64,000 bases of DNA from the NCBI RefSeq assembly GCF_034661295.1, contig NZ_CP141062.1, forward strand, positions 744,001 through 808,000, in the 5' to 3' direction. The notes below the pieces were generated by a model. It was not told where the DNA came from and did not search any database. It was given only the letters and a program-made list of their open reading frames with translations. This stretch comes from Faecalibacter sp. LW9 (GTDB lineage Bacteria; Bacteroidota; Bacteroidia; Flavobacteriales; Weeksellaceae). This document shows, piece after piece, positions 27,306-37,307 of this stretch. The translations under genes were made by a program, and so were the position numbers. Each line of letters opens with the position of its first letter. The first letter of the stretch is position 1.

Positions 27306-28316
27306 TTATTTCCATCTCCAATCACCTGAAATACGCAGGGGAGTTTCTAAATTCCCTTTAATCATTTCATTTTTAGTCTCTTCATCTGTCCATCTTTTAG
27401 AAGGAAATTGTGATGAATTACTTAAATTATAAAGTAAATATGTTTCTAAAATCACGTTGTTTTTTAAACCAACTTCTTCCACAAAATCAAATGTATCACA
27501 ATCGGCATGGTAACAATTTAATGCCCCTTCTTTAAACTGACTATCAGACAAACCAATAATTGGAATTCCTGCCAACATAAAAGGCTGATGATCTGAATGC
27601 AAACCAACATTTACAGCTGAATTCTCTTTAAAATCAGTTATATATTGACGCACATCTTTAGACAAATGATCTAAAAATCCTTTTGAGGAATTCATTGTTG
27701 AAAAATAAGATTTTGGATTTGTTGTCATATCCATATTAGACATCGCTTTAATTTGCTCTATTGAACCATCTTTTAAAGCTTGATTTACATAATGTTTAGA
27801 GCCTAGTAAACCAATCTCTTCCCCCATAAAAAGTACGAATTCTATTGTTCTTTTATTTTCTAAATTCAACGATTTGTAAGTACGAGTCACATCTATGATT
27901 GAAAAACTACCAACACCATTATCAATTGCACCATTGGCTAAATCCCAACTATCCAAATGTCCTCCAAGTACAATTTTTTCTTGAGGTAATTCTTTTCCTA
28001 ATCTACGAGCAATTACGTTTCATCCCTTCATTGGTCCCACATCATTTTTCATATCTATTTTGGCAACCATTTTTTGAGATGCAATCATTTGCTTGATCTC
28101 CAAACCATCTTCATACGAAATATTTACAGCTGGAATATCGATAATATCACCCGTCACAGATGCTGTCCCTGTTAATAAAATTCCACCTTTAGCCTGGTTA
28201 TACAAGATTATACCTTTTGCTCCATACTTTAATGCTAAGGCTGTTTTCTCAGATCGATGTAAATTTTTAATCTCTTTTGATGTACCCTCCATTAAACCTA
28301 AAGAAGCAAATACGAA
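27306..28316 (-). pseudogene. M28-family metallopeptidase remnant (5' deleted, in-frame TGA at 28020-28022)
   Basis: The frame from 28316 to 27306 encodes the end of a protease-associated (PA) domain (SEKTALALKYGAKGIILYNQ) and a complete zinc peptidase domain: LGGHLDSWD, GAIDNGVG, MGEEIGLLG, MDMTT and YHADCDTFD carry the five expected metal and catalytic positions. The signal peptide and first half of the PA domain are missing; only 25 bases separate the open frame from the stop of the upstream gene. A TGA interrupts the frame just before NVIARRLGKE, where relatives have an aromatic residue. Two lesions of different kinds make this a genuine pseudogene. An intact member would be a secreted exopeptidase. 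Confidence 0.82.
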
Positions 28317-28341
28317 TTAATTATCAACATATCATAAACAA

Positions 28342-29796
28342 CTAATGATTTATTATCATTTTATAAGTAGATGATGTTGTTTTTAAAACGTAGACCCCTT
28401 TACGAAGGGAAGTGTTTACTGAATTTTTCCCTTGGATCAATGCACCCGATTTCATTAGTTTTCCAGTCAAATCATAAATTTGATACTGATCATTTATTTC
28501 TGATTCAATCACAAATTGTCCTTGATTTGGATTTGGATAAATTTTTATTTTTGTAGGGATAATCTCTGTCGTATTTAATAAACACCCATAGTCAGAATAA
28601 TCGACTAATCCCAAAGTAGAGTCGTCATTGTAATGCACTATAACCTCTTCTACTCTTTCGTCTGTCAAGACCGGATCCCAACAATTTCCTTTGGCTGAAA
28701 TTTCGACAGGAGAATTATTATAAAGAGCATAAATTACCCCTTCATTCCCATTATTTTCGAAAACATTACTGCCATAATTTGTTTCGTCTCCTAAATGGAT
28801 ATAAGCTCCATTACCGATGTTGGTAATTCCCCAAAGATTTCCTTTGATTTCATTTCCTAGAATATTAATGACATAATCTTCTGGGTTCTGAGCCAAATAA
28901 ATATTAATGCCACTTCCTCCATTAGCAGGGATAGGTTCTGTGTTGTTATCAATTATTTGGTTATTGATGATATTTCCTTTCGTATTACCACCAGAAGCAG
29001 TGATCCCATATCGGTTATCTTTTATAAGATTATTCTCAATCCATAATTCATTATTTACTCCTAATAAACTCGAGACAGACACACCTCCTACACGTGTTAA
29101 GGAACGATTCCCTAAAATTGTATTTCCTATGATTCGCGTGACACTACCTGTACCACTTGGTCCCATATTGATTTGTGGACGATTGGAATTGGATTTATTA
29201 TTTCCAACCAAATAATTATTGAAATAGTTTAAGGCAACGGACTGATTGGCGCCTGAAGCAACTGCTGGAGTATCATTTTCAATGAATCGAGAATTTTGAA
29301 TGGTAGGATTTCCTGCTGAAAAATTAATTGCTGCTCCAGTAGATATCCCTGAATTTTGATAAGATACTTCCGATTGGTCCATAAAGAAATTTTCACCCAA
29401 TACTCGAATTCCTCCACCATAGGTCATTTTAAATTTTGTAAATTGAGCTGTAGAAGTATCTTCTAAACGTAGACCTTGGAAATAAGTCGAACCTGGTTGT
29501 GTAGATGTAAAATGAACCTCTTGAGGAGCATTAATCTGAATATTTCCAGCAACTGTAATTAGTTTACCTTCTGCAATGGCTAAAACATAGTCGGTTTCAG
29601 CTAAAAAAGTATCGGATTCACTGATGGTTAAATTTTCTGATAATACATATCGATTGGTTGCTTGATCATAAGTGATAATATCCGTTAATTGATCCAATTG
29701 ATCGATCGTATAAGTTTGTCCAGTATTTGGAGTTGTATATTGTCCAAATACCATGGCTCCGATTAAAGCCAAAGAAGCTGTAAAAATTTTCTTCAT
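28342..29796 (-). CDS. Secreted beta-helix protein with T9SS type A sorting domain
   Basis: 484 residues. Signal peptide (residues 1-18, ALIGAMVFGQ), then a right-handed parallel beta-helix region (about residues 80-380) built of short repeats with N-x-I/F-x-x-N patterns such as IENNLIKDN and IINNQIIDNN, and a C-terminal sorting domain beginning IYPNPNQGQF (near residue 420) and ending in KMIINH, recognised by the type IX secretion system. It would be exported and anchored at the cell surface or released. The substrate is unknown; beta-helix proteins often bind polysaccharide. No catalytic motif is evident. Confidence 0.85.
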   Translation of the reverse strand: MKKIFTASLALIGAMVFGQYTTPNTGQTYTIDQLDQLTDIITYDQATNRYVLSENLTISESDTFLAETDYVLAIAEGKLITVAGNIQINAPQEVHFTSTQPGSTYFQGLRLEDTSTAQFTKFKMTYGGGIRVLGENFFMDQSEVSYQNSGISTGAAINFSAGNPTIQNSRFIENDTPAVASGANQSVALNYFNNYLVGNNKSNSNRPQINMGPSGTGSVTRIIGNTILGNRSLTRVGGVSVSSLLGVNNELWIENNLIKDNRYGITASGGNTKGNIINNQIIDNNTEPIPANGGSGINIYLAQNPEDYVINILGNEIKGNLWGITNIGNGAYIHLGDETNYGSNVFENNGNEGVIYALYNNSPVEISAKGNCWDPVLTDERVEEVIVHYNDDSTLGLVDYSDYGCLLNTTEIIPTKIKIYPNPNQGQFVIESEINDQYQIYDLTGKLMKSGALIQGKNSVNTSLRKGVYVLKTTSSTYKMIINH

Positions 29797-29837
29797 GTTA
29801 ATTTATATTTGTGTTAACATAAAGGTAAGTAAATCAA

Positions 29838-29868
29838 ATAAAAAAGCCACTCAATTGAGTGGCTTTAC
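29838..29868 (-). terminator. Terminator after ppa
   Basis: Palindrome AAAGCCACTCAATTGAGTGG..., followed on the minus strand by T6. It lies 22 bases downstream of the ppa stop. Confidence 0.85.
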
Positions 29869-29889
29869 TATATTTAGAAAAATCGAATC

Positions 29890-30378
29890 TTAGTGACCTC
29901 CTTCTGTTTTGAAACGCTCAACAGCTTCGTGGAATAATTTTTCAGCTTGCGCTTTATCACCATATCCTTCTACGATACATGTTTTGTTTTCTAAATCTTT
30001 GTATACTTTAAAGAAGTGCTCAACTGCTTTTAAAGTGTGCTCGTTCATATCGTTGATATCTTCTAATTTGTTCCAAGTTGGATCAGCAACTGGTACACAA
30101 ATTAATTTCTCATCACGACCTTTGTCATCAGACATGTTTAAAACACCAATCGTTTTAACTTCGATTACACAACCTGGTACAGTTGGCTCAGTTAAGAAAA
30201 CTAATACGTCGATTGGATCACCGTCTAACGCTAATGTGTTTTCTACAAACCCGTAATCTGCTGGGTATTGCATTGGAGAATATAATACACGGTCAAAACG
30301 GATTCTTCCTGTTTCGTGATCCATTTCATATTTGTTGCGAGATCCTCTTGGGATTTCAATAATCGCGTCAAAAGTCAT
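29890..30378 (-). CDS. ppa: Inorganic pyrophosphatase (family I)
   Basis: 162 residues. Hydrolyses pyrophosphate in the cytoplasm, pulling biosynthetic reactions forward. Motifs: EIPRGSRNKYE at the start, YPADYGFVENT near 39 and the metal-binding DGDPIDVLVFL near 53, then ADPTWNKLEDI. Length and order fit the bacterial soluble family I enzyme. Codon use is strongly biased, as in highly expressed genes. Confidence 0.97.
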   Translation of the reverse strand: MTFDAIIEIPRGSRNKYEMDHETGRIRFDRVLYSPMQYPADYGFVENTLALDGDPIDVLVFLTEPTVPGCVIEVKTIGVLNMSDDKGRDEKLICVPVADPTWNKLEDINDMNEHTLKAVEHFFKVYKDLENKTCIVEGYGDKAQAEKLFHEAVERFKTEGGH

Positions 30379-30420
30379 TTTTAACTTATTTAATATTTAT
30401 TAATCTTTAAATTCAACACT

Positions 30421-32973
30421 TTAGAAGTCCCATTGTAATCCTAAAGTCACCCCAAATTTACGAACATCTGGCAAATTATTATAATTTCCGCGCCAATTAA
30501 AATCAATTCGAATCGGACGAATATTTCCCCACCCTATATTTTCGATTCCAAATCCATATTCATAATAGATTTGTTGATTCGGTACAAAGTAATTAATCGT
30601 TGAACGATTGATGTTGATACTTTTCTCAGAGATATCACCATAAGCAGCTCTTAAAAAAGCGACTTCTCTTAATTTTAATTTTCTAATAAGCGGTAATTTG
30701 TTTAAAATCCATCCATTAAAATGATGTTCCCAATTCATTGTTATATATTCATCCGTCACGAATTCATAGTAATCCAATTGTGAGAATGTACCATAAACCT
30801 GACCATAACTTTCGTTCCCGGGAATCGCACTCAATAACGATAAAGGTACACCTTGAAAAGTTTTCCCAGCTTCTACCGTTAATAACGATCTTCCCAATGA
30901 GCCTACTAAAATCGGTTGAGTGTATAAAAATTGGATTTTATCAAATTCAAAATCAGAATCGATTACACCTTTCAACCCTTTGGTATAACGTAACATCAAG
31001 GTTGGCGCTAAAGTAGTCATCTCCAAACGATCAATTCCATACTGTGAATACTTTGCTCCAGGCTTAGCGATAATCGAAAAACTGATGGATGAATTCGTTA
31101 AATTTTCTTGTACCACACCATTTTTATCATAGGCAATAGAAAAATATTCACGAGATGCTGGTTTTATGCGTTGATAATTCCCATCTAATCGGAATATTAC
31201 ATTCTTCCATGGCTCAATCGATGCATACACATTGGTTAAGTTATTGGAACTTAAAAAGAAGTTATCTCCTTGATTGATAATGGATGAAGAGGCAAAACTT
31301 CGCGTCATAATTCCATCCGATGCCGTTAATTGTGCTGCTAACTGTTCTACATCACGTTTTGTACCAATTCCGACTTGAAAACGATTGTACTTATTGAACA
31401 TAAAACGTAAATCAGCACCATATTTAAACTTGTTATCATCAAATCCATACGCTAAAAAACCTTGTGCACGCCACATATCATTCTGAGAGAAATAGGTTCT
31501 TGCGCCCGCTCTTAAACGAAACCCTTCGATTTTATTATATCCGAATGAATTGTATAGATTTCCAATATCAATATTTCCTACACGATAATATCCTGAACCT
31601 AATACTTCTAACGTCTTTACAATCCGATTGAATTTTGGAATCTCATTCAATTGATCCAACGTTTCATAAATTCCTTCTTGATCCTTCGTAAGTGCTACTG
31701 GTCGATTTGCTGCCCAATAAGAAGAATCTTTTGTGTTTACAACATTTAAAGCAGGATCAATACGTTGGGCATAATAGTCATCCGGCTGTCGACTTTCCAA
31801 ATCATAGTTGTAATAATTCACTGTACGATGCGCAAATAAACCTTTCGAACTTTCTTTTTTAGAAAATATGGTCATATCCAACATTGCATATTCCTTTTTG
31901 GGATAGAATACTGAATCATTGACAATATCAAATTCTAAGGCCATAAAAATATTACGTACAAAATTGACATTCATATCCTTTGTTGTTTCCAAATCAATGG
32001 ATTTAACGGCATATGAATCCTTGGCGATATACATATCACCTTTAAATGTCAATTCTCCTTCTCTACGTGGAAAATATTTGATACGATAGGTTTCTACTCC
32101 ATCAATATCAATTGTATCTTTTAATACGTAATCGTATACGGCGAAACCATCAGTTGCAATAGGAGACACAAATTTGATGTTGAGAAAATTTAAGCGATTA
32201 TCGTAAATATTAACATCTTTGAATAAATTTTTTACCGTAGCAGATACAGCATCATTGTTTTCGAAACCAGATGTTTTATTGGCTTCTAATACACGACGCT
32301 CTAAACTTTTGGGTTGATTGATTCCCTCTACTTTATAAATGGATTCATTTAAAAATGCGGGTAAATAAGTTTTACCATTCACCGATGAAGTGTCTACTTT
32401 TTCGAAAACAAATTCAAAACCTTTAAAGATTTTGCGTTTCATAAAAGCAGAATCAATGTTGCTCAAATCAAATTGCAACTTTTCGTATTCATTATACGAA
32501 TACTGTGGAATTTTCTTTAGACCATTGGTCTTACGCCTTGCCCATACTTCTCGAAGTATAGCATAAGCAGGATTTTCTTTTTTCTTAACCCTTTGCTTTT
32601 TCTTACCTATAACAGTTGCAGTACCTAACGCAATTCCATCCCCTGAATCATCAATAGATTCACTAGGATCTTCTGCTTCCAATTCTAATTCAGCTAAAAA
32701 ATTAAAGTCAATCTTTTCTACAATTTCATAATCATATCTCTGATAACCAGATTTTGTGATCACTAATTTATTCGTATTACCTGTGGATTCCACATAAAAA
32801 GATCCATCCGAATTTGTAGTTGTCCCTACTTTTAGTTCAGGTAAACGAACGTCAGCATAGGCCACTGGCTTTCCCGTTGTGGCTTCTAAGACTTTTCCTT
32901 GAATTTTTACTTGGGCATAAATGAAATATGCACCGAATAAGAGTAGTATAGAAAAATAGTTTTTGGTTGACAT
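30421..32973 (-). CDS. DUF5686 outer-membrane protein with carboxypeptidase-like regulatory domain
   Basis: 850 residues. Signal peptide ending YAQ (residue 21), a carboxypeptidase-D-like regulatory beta-sandwich (residues 22-95: VKIQGKVLEATTGKPVAYADVRLPE...TTTNSDGSFYVES), then the DUF5686 region and a C-terminal beta-barrel ending in LGLQWDF with a terminal Phe, typical of outer-membrane barrels. Conserved in Bacteroidota; the precise role is not established. It resembles TonB-receptor-like proteins in having the N-terminal carboxypeptidase-like domain but lacks a plug domain. Confidence 0.85.
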   Translation of the reverse strand: MSTKNYFSILLLFGAYFIYAQVKIQGKVLEATTGKPVAYADVRLPELKVGTTTNSDGSFYVESTGNTNKLVITKSGYQRYDYEIVEKIDFNFLAELELEAEDPSESIDDSGDGIALGTATVIGKKKQRVKKKENPAYAILREVWARRKTNGLKKIPQYSYNEYEKLQFDLSNIDSAFMKRKIFKGFEFVFEKVDTSSVNGKTYLPAFLNESIYKVEGINQPKSLERRVLEANKTSGFENNDAVSATVKNLFKDVNIYDNRLNFLNIKFVSPIATDGFAVYDYVLKDTIDIDGVETYRIKYFPRREGELTFKGDMYIAKDSYAVKSIDLETTKDMNVNFVRNIFMALEFDIVNDSVFYPKKEYAMLDMTIFSKKESSKGLFAHRTVNYYNYDLESRQPDDYYAQRIDPALNVVNTKDSSYWAANRPVALTKDQEGIYETLDQLNEIPKFNRIVKTLEVLGSGYYRVGNIDIGNLYNSFGYNKIEGFRLRAGARTYFSQNDMWRAQGFLAYGFDDNKFKYGADLRFMFNKYNRFQVGIGTKRDVEQLAAQLTASDGIMTRSFASSSIINQGDNFFLSSNNLTNVYASIEPWKNVIFRLDGNYQRIKPASREYFSIAYDKNGVVQENLTNSSISFSIIAKPGAKYSQYGIDRLEMTTLAPTLMLRYTKGLKGVIDSDFEFDKIQFLYTQPILVGSLGRSLLTVEAGKTFQGVPLSLLSAIPGNESYGQVYGTFSQLDYYEFVTDEYITMNWEHHFNGWILNKLPLIRKLKLREVAFLRAAYGDISEKSININRSTINYFVPNQQIYYEYGFGIENIGWGNIRPIRIDFNWRGNYNNLPDVRKFGVTLGLQWDF

Positions 32974-33052
32974 TTTTGTTAAATCGAGTTAAAAAATAAA
33001 GCCTAGCAAAATACATGCTAGACTTAATTTATAATGATGTTAATAATTCATA

Positions 33053-34033
33053 TTACGACTTGTACATCACAGCTTTAACCGCGTCTACCACTTCTTTCGC
33101 TTGTGGAAACCATTCTTGGAATAAGTTTGGTGCGTATGGAGCTGATGTATCTTTCGTTGTGATACGTTTGATCGGAGCATCTAAATAATCAAATGCTTTT
33201 TGTTGAACCATATACGTAATTTCAGTTGAAACAGAGGCAAAAGGCCTAGCTTCTTCTAAAATCACTAAACGATTTGTTTTCTTAACAGATGCAATGATTG
33301 TATCATAATCCATTGGTCGTACTGTACGGATATCAATGACTTCAGCTTCAATTCCTTCTTTAGCTAACTCTTCTGCAGCTAATAAAGCTTGCTTCATAAT
33401 TTTACCAAAAGAAACGATTGTAACATCTTTCCCTTCACGTTTGATATCTGCTTTTCCAATTGGAATTAAATATTCCTCTTCTGGAATTTCCATTTTATCA
33501 CCGTACATCTGCTCTGATTCCATAAAAATAACAGGATCATTGTCGCGGATTGCTGATTTTAATAATCCTTTTGCATCGTATGGATTAGAAGGGACAACAA
33601 CTTTAAGTCCTGGTACATTTGCATACCAATTTTCAAATGCTTGTGAGTGAGTTGCTCCTAATTGTCCTGCTGAGGCTGTAGGTCCTCGGAAAACAATTGG
33701 ACAATTCCACTGTCCACCAGACATTTGGTATATTTTTGCTGCGTTATTTACGATTTGGTCGATTGCAACTAATGAGAAGTTAAATGTCATAAACTCTACA
33801 ATAGGACGACATCCAGTTAATGTAGAACCCACTGCAATTCCTGTAAATCCAGATTCAGCAATAGGAGTATCAATAACACGTTTCGGTCCGAATTCATCTA
33901 ACATTCCTTTTGAAGCTTTATAGGCACCATTGTATTCAGCAACCTCTTCCCCCATTAAGTAGACAGATTCATCGCGACGCATTTCTTCACTCATTGCTTC
34001 AGCGATTACTTCTCTAAAAGTTTTTATAGCCAT
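33053..34033 (-). CDS. pdhB: Pyruvate dehydrogenase E1 component, beta subunit
   Basis: 326 residues. With the alpha subunit (not in this window) it decarboxylates pyruvate using thiamine diphosphate. Motifs: FREVIAEAMSEEMRRDESVYLMGEEVAEYNGAYK at the N-terminus with the Glu that activates ThDP, DTPIAESGFTGIAVG near 55, FMTFNF, LGATHSQAFENWY near 128, and a C-terminal transketolase domain with IDIRTVRPMD. Branched-chain 2-oxo acid dehydrogenase beta is the alternative; the AYKASKGM and SGGQWNCPIVFRGP segments favour PDH. Standalone, not adjacent to pdhA. Confidence 0.92.
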   Translation of the reverse strand: MAIKTFREVIAEAMSEEMRRDESVYLMGEEVAEYNGAYKASKGMLDEFGPKRVIDTPIAESGFTGIAVGSTLTGCRPIVEFMTFNFSLVAIDQIVNNAAKIYQMSGGQWNCPIVFRGPTASAGQLGATHSQAFENWYANVPGLKVVVPSNPYDAKGLLKSAIRDNDPVIFMESEQMYGDKMEIPEEEYLIPIGKADIKREGKDVTIVSFGKIMKQALLAAEELAKEGIEAEVIDIRTVRPMDYDTIIASVKKTNRLVILEEARPFASVSTEITYMVQQKAFDYLDAPIKRITTKDTSAPYAPNLFQEWFPQAKEVVDAVKAVMYKS

Positions 34034-34148
34034 TGTGATTTGATTTCGTTACTTTATTTTTTTCCTAAAGCAAATGTAATAAAAAAGTTAGGAAATATTA
34101 ATTTATATCTCAAATAGCGGGTTAAAGAAATAATTTAGGCCTAAAATC

Positions 34149-34178
34149 TTTGAAACTTTAAAAAATCGTTTAGTTTTG
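34149..34178 (+). promoter_or_regulatory. Promoter of the btuB-btuG operon
   Basis: TTTG at 34149-34152, an 18-base spacer, TAGTTTTG at 34171-34178. The riboswitch starts about 10 bases downstream. Confidence 0.72.
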
Positions 34179-34187
34179 TAAATGCAA

Positions 34188-34386
34188 TGGTGCTCAGAAA
34201 ATTGAGTTAAAAGGGAATTTGGTTCAAATCCAAAACTGTCCCCGCAACTGTACGTTTCAAAACTATTCTTTTTATACTTCACGCCACTGTTTTTAGATAA
34301 ATGGGAAGGCTTAAAAGAATTGAAACAAGTCAGGAAACCTGCCATTCGTTAACCCTAAATTTTATACACTTTCGGGGAGAAAGGTG
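34188..34386 (+). promoter_or_regulatory. Cobalamin riboswitch 2 (controls btuB)
   Basis: Core elements in order: AAGGGAATTTGGTTCAAATCC, ACTGTCCCCGCAACTGTAC (canonical CCCGCAACTG) and AAGTCAGGAAACCTGCC (B12 box). The expression-platform hairpin at 34367-34386 (CACTTT / AAAGGTG) has loop CGGGGA (34373-34378), exactly complementary to TCCCCG in L5 (34239-34244). The btuB ATG lies 10 bases after it, so control is probably at translation initiation. A long peripheral arm occupies 34255-34325. Confidence 0.95.
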
Positions 34387-34395
34387 TCAAAACAT

Positions 34396-36195
34396 ATGAA
34401 AAAATATTTCATTTTATTGGTTTTAGCTGCGACCGTTGCTTTTGGTCAAAGTGATTCGATTCATTTACAAGAAGTCGTTCTCACGGATCCTTTTTTATCG
34501 CATCACTACAAAAGCCAATCGCAAATCAAATTAAACGATAGCATCTTAAAGAAGAACAATGCCTCATTGAGCCAATTGTTGCAATTTGAATCCCCCGTCT
34601 ATTTCAAAGAAAACGGTGTTGGAATGGTTTCTTCACCTTCTTTCCGAGGCACTTCCGCATCACAAACGGCGGTTATCTGGAACGGAATTAATATTAACTC
34701 TTCCATTAATGGACAAACTGATTTTTCTCCAATTAATGCTAAATCCTATGATGCTATCATTGTGAAACCTGGCGGTGGAAGTATCGCCTATGGTACAGGA
34801 GCAATCGGTGGAAGTATTCATTTAATGGATCAGATGAAGTGGGATAACCAACTTTCTCAATCCTTAGATTTAAGTTACGGGAGTTTTGATTCGTATCAAG
34901 GAAATTATCAACTGCATTATGCCAAAGATAATTTTACTTCAACTGTCGGATATGCTCGTTTTCAATCGGATAATGATTATAAAATTAATAATCACCTGAA
35001 AAAAAATCGAAACGGAAAATATTACTTTAATACGATCGATGCCCATGCTGGAATTAGATTAAACGATCATCAATTGCGTTTGTATTCCCAATTCAATTTT
35101 GGATCACGAGAATTCAGCTTAACGGATCAGTTTGAAACGCCCACAATGTATAGCAATCAAGATTATCGCATCATGGGCCTATGGTTAATGAAAAGCAACC
35201 GTTGGAATTCCGATTTAAAATTAGCGTATACACACGAATCCAATCAATTTTATCCGAATCGAAACAGTACAACCACACAAGATTTAGAAGTCAACAATTG
35301 GATTGCAAAATATTATTTGAATTATAATTTCTCGCATAAACAGTCGTTGAGTTTAATTGCTGAAAACACGTATTCTAAAGGTTTAGGAACAAACATTTCG
35401 ACATCTGATCGTAATATGTTTGGATTAGGATTACTGTACAAGCATGAACTTTCTGATCAACTGCACTATGAAGCAAGTATTCGACAAGACTTCTCGTCAG
35501 TCTATGATGTTCCGTTTACTTATGCATTAGGCATCAATTATAAGCCGGTCGATCGGTACCAAATCCGTTTAAACGTTTCGAACAATTATCGCATTCCTAC
35601 ATTCAATGATTTATTTTGGGAAACTGGTGGTAACGAAGCATTAAAAGCCGAAAAAGCATTTCAGTTGGAATTAGGAAATGATTGGAAAGCAAAAAATTTG
35701 AACATCCAAACCAATATCTATTACAATGATATAAAAGACATGATTCAATGGATTCCAAACAATCAATCGTCATATTGGACTCCTGTTAATCACAATCATG
35801 TGAAAACCTATGGCGCTGAAATCATCGCTGATTATCGATGGAATCAATTGTCATTTCGAGGACTCTATTCTTATACGGAATCAAAGAATCAATTGACAGA
35901 TAAAACTTTAATGTATGTTCCAAAGCATCAGTTTCATATCAATGCGAATTACCAATGGAAAAAATGGAACATCTATATGCAAAATCGTTGGGTCGATCAA
36001 GTGTATACCCAAACTGACAATCAAAAAACCATTCCAAGTTATTGGACTTCAAACGTCGGTTTAGGGTATGCATTTAATTCCATTTTCCGTACACAATTTA
36101 CAGTAAACAATATTTTCGATCATGCATATCAGAGTATTGAAAACCGTTATATGCCTGGAATCAACTATCAATTCGCAATAAACATCAAACTATAA
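34396..36195 (+). CDS. btuB: TonB-dependent vitamin B12 receptor (BtuB-like)
   Basis: 599 residues from the ATG at 34396; a GTG at 34384 lies inside the riboswitch hairpin and is rejected. Signal peptide ending AFGQ (residue 18), a plug domain with SPSFRGTSASQTAVIWNGININSSINGQTDF and IAYGTGAIGGSIHL (residues 76-145), then a 22-strand-type barrel ending in INIKL. Energy-coupled import of cobalamin through the outer membrane. The substrate assignment rests on the riboswitch and the following btuG-like gene, which starts 4 bases downstream. Confidence 0.92.
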   Translation: MKKYFILLVLAATVAFGQSDSIHLQEVVLTDPFLSHHYKSQSQIKLNDSILKKNNASLSQLLQFESPVYFKENGVGMVSSPSFRGTSASQTAVIWNGININSSINGQTDFSPINAKSYDAIIVKPGGGSIAYGTGAIGGSIHLMDQMKWDNQLSQSLDLSYGSFDSYQGNYQLHYAKDNFTSTVGYARFQSDNDYKINNHLKKNRNGKYYFNTIDAHAGIRLNDHQLRLYSQFNFGSREFSLTDQFETPTMYSNQDYRIMGLWLMKSNRWNSDLKLAYTHESNQFYPNRNSTTTQDLEVNNWIAKYYLNYNFSHKQSLSLIAENTYSKGLGTNISTSDRNMFGLGLLYKHELSDQLHYEASIRQDFSSVYDVPFTYALGINYKPVDRYQIRLNVSNNYRIPTFNDLFWETGGNEALKAEKAFQLELGNDWKAKNLNIQTNIYYNDIKDMIQWIPNNQSSYWTPVNHNHVKTYGAEIIADYRWNQLSFRGLYSYTESKNQLTDKTLMYVPKHQFHINANYQWKKWNIYMQNRWVDQVYTQTDNQKTIPSYWTSNVGLGYAFNSIFRTQFTVNNIFDHAYQSIENRYMPGINYQFAINIKL

Positions 36196-36199
36196 TAAA

Positions 36200-37255
36200 A
36201 TGAAAAATTTCAAATTTCTACTTTTCGCCTTAATCGCTTCTACAATTACATTACAATCGTGTAATTCGGATGATGATACACCAACAACAGCACAAACTGG
36301 GGATTATCATGAGGGAATCTTTGTCTTAAACGAAGGTGCTATGGGAAGCAATAATGCTGAAGTCACATTTTTTAAAAATGGAACAGTAACACAAAATATT
36401 TTTAGAACAGTAAATCCTTCTCAAACTTTAGGAAATGTTGCGACGAGCATGCATTTTGATGATGATAAAGGATATATTGTCGTAAACCTTTCCAACAAAA
36501 TTGAAGTGGTGGATGAAAACACCTTTCGTTCAGTAGGTACCATTGCATCAAATTTAAATAATCCCCGATATATCGCTTCAGATGACCAAAATATCTATGT
36601 AACAAACTGGGGAGATGCCTCTAACCCAAATGATGATTTCATCGCTGTTTTCCGTAAAGCAGACTTAGGATTCGTTAAAAAAATTGAGGTTATTGAAGGT
36701 CCAGATCAAATCTTAGTAGAAAACAATCAATTGGTCATTGCCCATTCGGGAGGTTGGAGCAACGGGAATTCAGTTTCTATTTATAACTTAAATTCTAATA
36801 CTTTAAACAATGTAGTGGTGGGTGATGTTCCATCTGCGCTTGTTAAAGAAGATGGGTTCGTATATGTATTATGTTCAGGAGTGACGTGGGGTGGAGATGC
36901 CTCTCCAGGAAAATTAGTTCAATTGAATTTAGCAACTCATTCAGTCGCTAAAACATTAAACTTTTCAGAAGGTCAAAATCCACGTTTCTTAGTCGAAGAA
37001 AATGATCAATTGTACTATACTTTAAATGGTGCAGTGTACAAATTGTCTACGCAAGCGACTACATTACCTACAACACCTTTATTCAATTCTAACGCAACGT
37101 ACATCTATTCATTTGAAATCATTAACAATGCCATTTATATTGGTGATGCTAAAGATTTCGCCTCAAATGGAGAAGTACAATACTACAGCTTAGTTGGGAA
37201 TCGTTTAGGAAGTTTTTCTACAGGTATTGGACCTAATTTTATCATAAAAAATTAA
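36200..37255 (+). CDS. btuG: Surface lipoprotein beta-propeller, BtuG-like (YncE/DUF5074)
   Basis: 351 residues. Lipoprotein signal with lipobox LQSC (Cys near residue 21) followed by NSDDD, an acidic stretch of the type that directs surface exposure in Bacteroidota. The remainder forms repeated propeller blades with GYIVVNLSNKIEVVDENTF, DQNIYVTNWGD and FVYVLCSGVTWGGDASPGKLV. In Bacteroides, BtuG is a surface cobalamin-binding propeller that lids BtuB; position directly behind btuB under the same riboswitch supports that role here (inference). Confidence 0.82.
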   Translation: MKNFKFLLFALIASTITLQSCNSDDDTPTTAQTGDYHEGIFVLNEGAMGSNNAEVTFFKNGTVTQNIFRTVNPSQTLGNVATSMHFDDDKGYIVVNLSNKIEVVDENTFRSVGTIASNLNNPRYIASDDQNIYVTNWGDASNPNDDFIAVFRKADLGFVKKIEVIEGPDQILVENNQLVIAHSGGWSNGNSVSIYNLNSNTLNNVVVGDVPSALVKEDGFVYVLCSGVTWGGDASPGKLVQLNLATHSVAKTLNFSEGQNPRFLVEENDQLYYTLNGAVYKLSTQATTLPTTPLFNSNATYIYSFEIINNAIYIGDAKDFASNGEVQYYSLVGNRLGSFSTGIGPNFIIKN

Positions 37256-37273
37256 TCCTTTTTTATCATATAC

Positions 37274-37307
37274 CAAAAATCCGAAGCTTATGCTTCGGAT
37301 TTTTTTA
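37274..37307. terminator. Bidirectional terminator between btuG and rarD
   Basis: ATCCGAAGC / GCTTCGGAT stem around TTAT, A5 on the left and T7 on the right. Confidence 0.9.

Noticed and set aside
34384-34398. GTG start of btuB at 34384
   Set aside because: It lies within the riboswitch platform hairpin; the ATG at 34396 gives a proper signal peptide.
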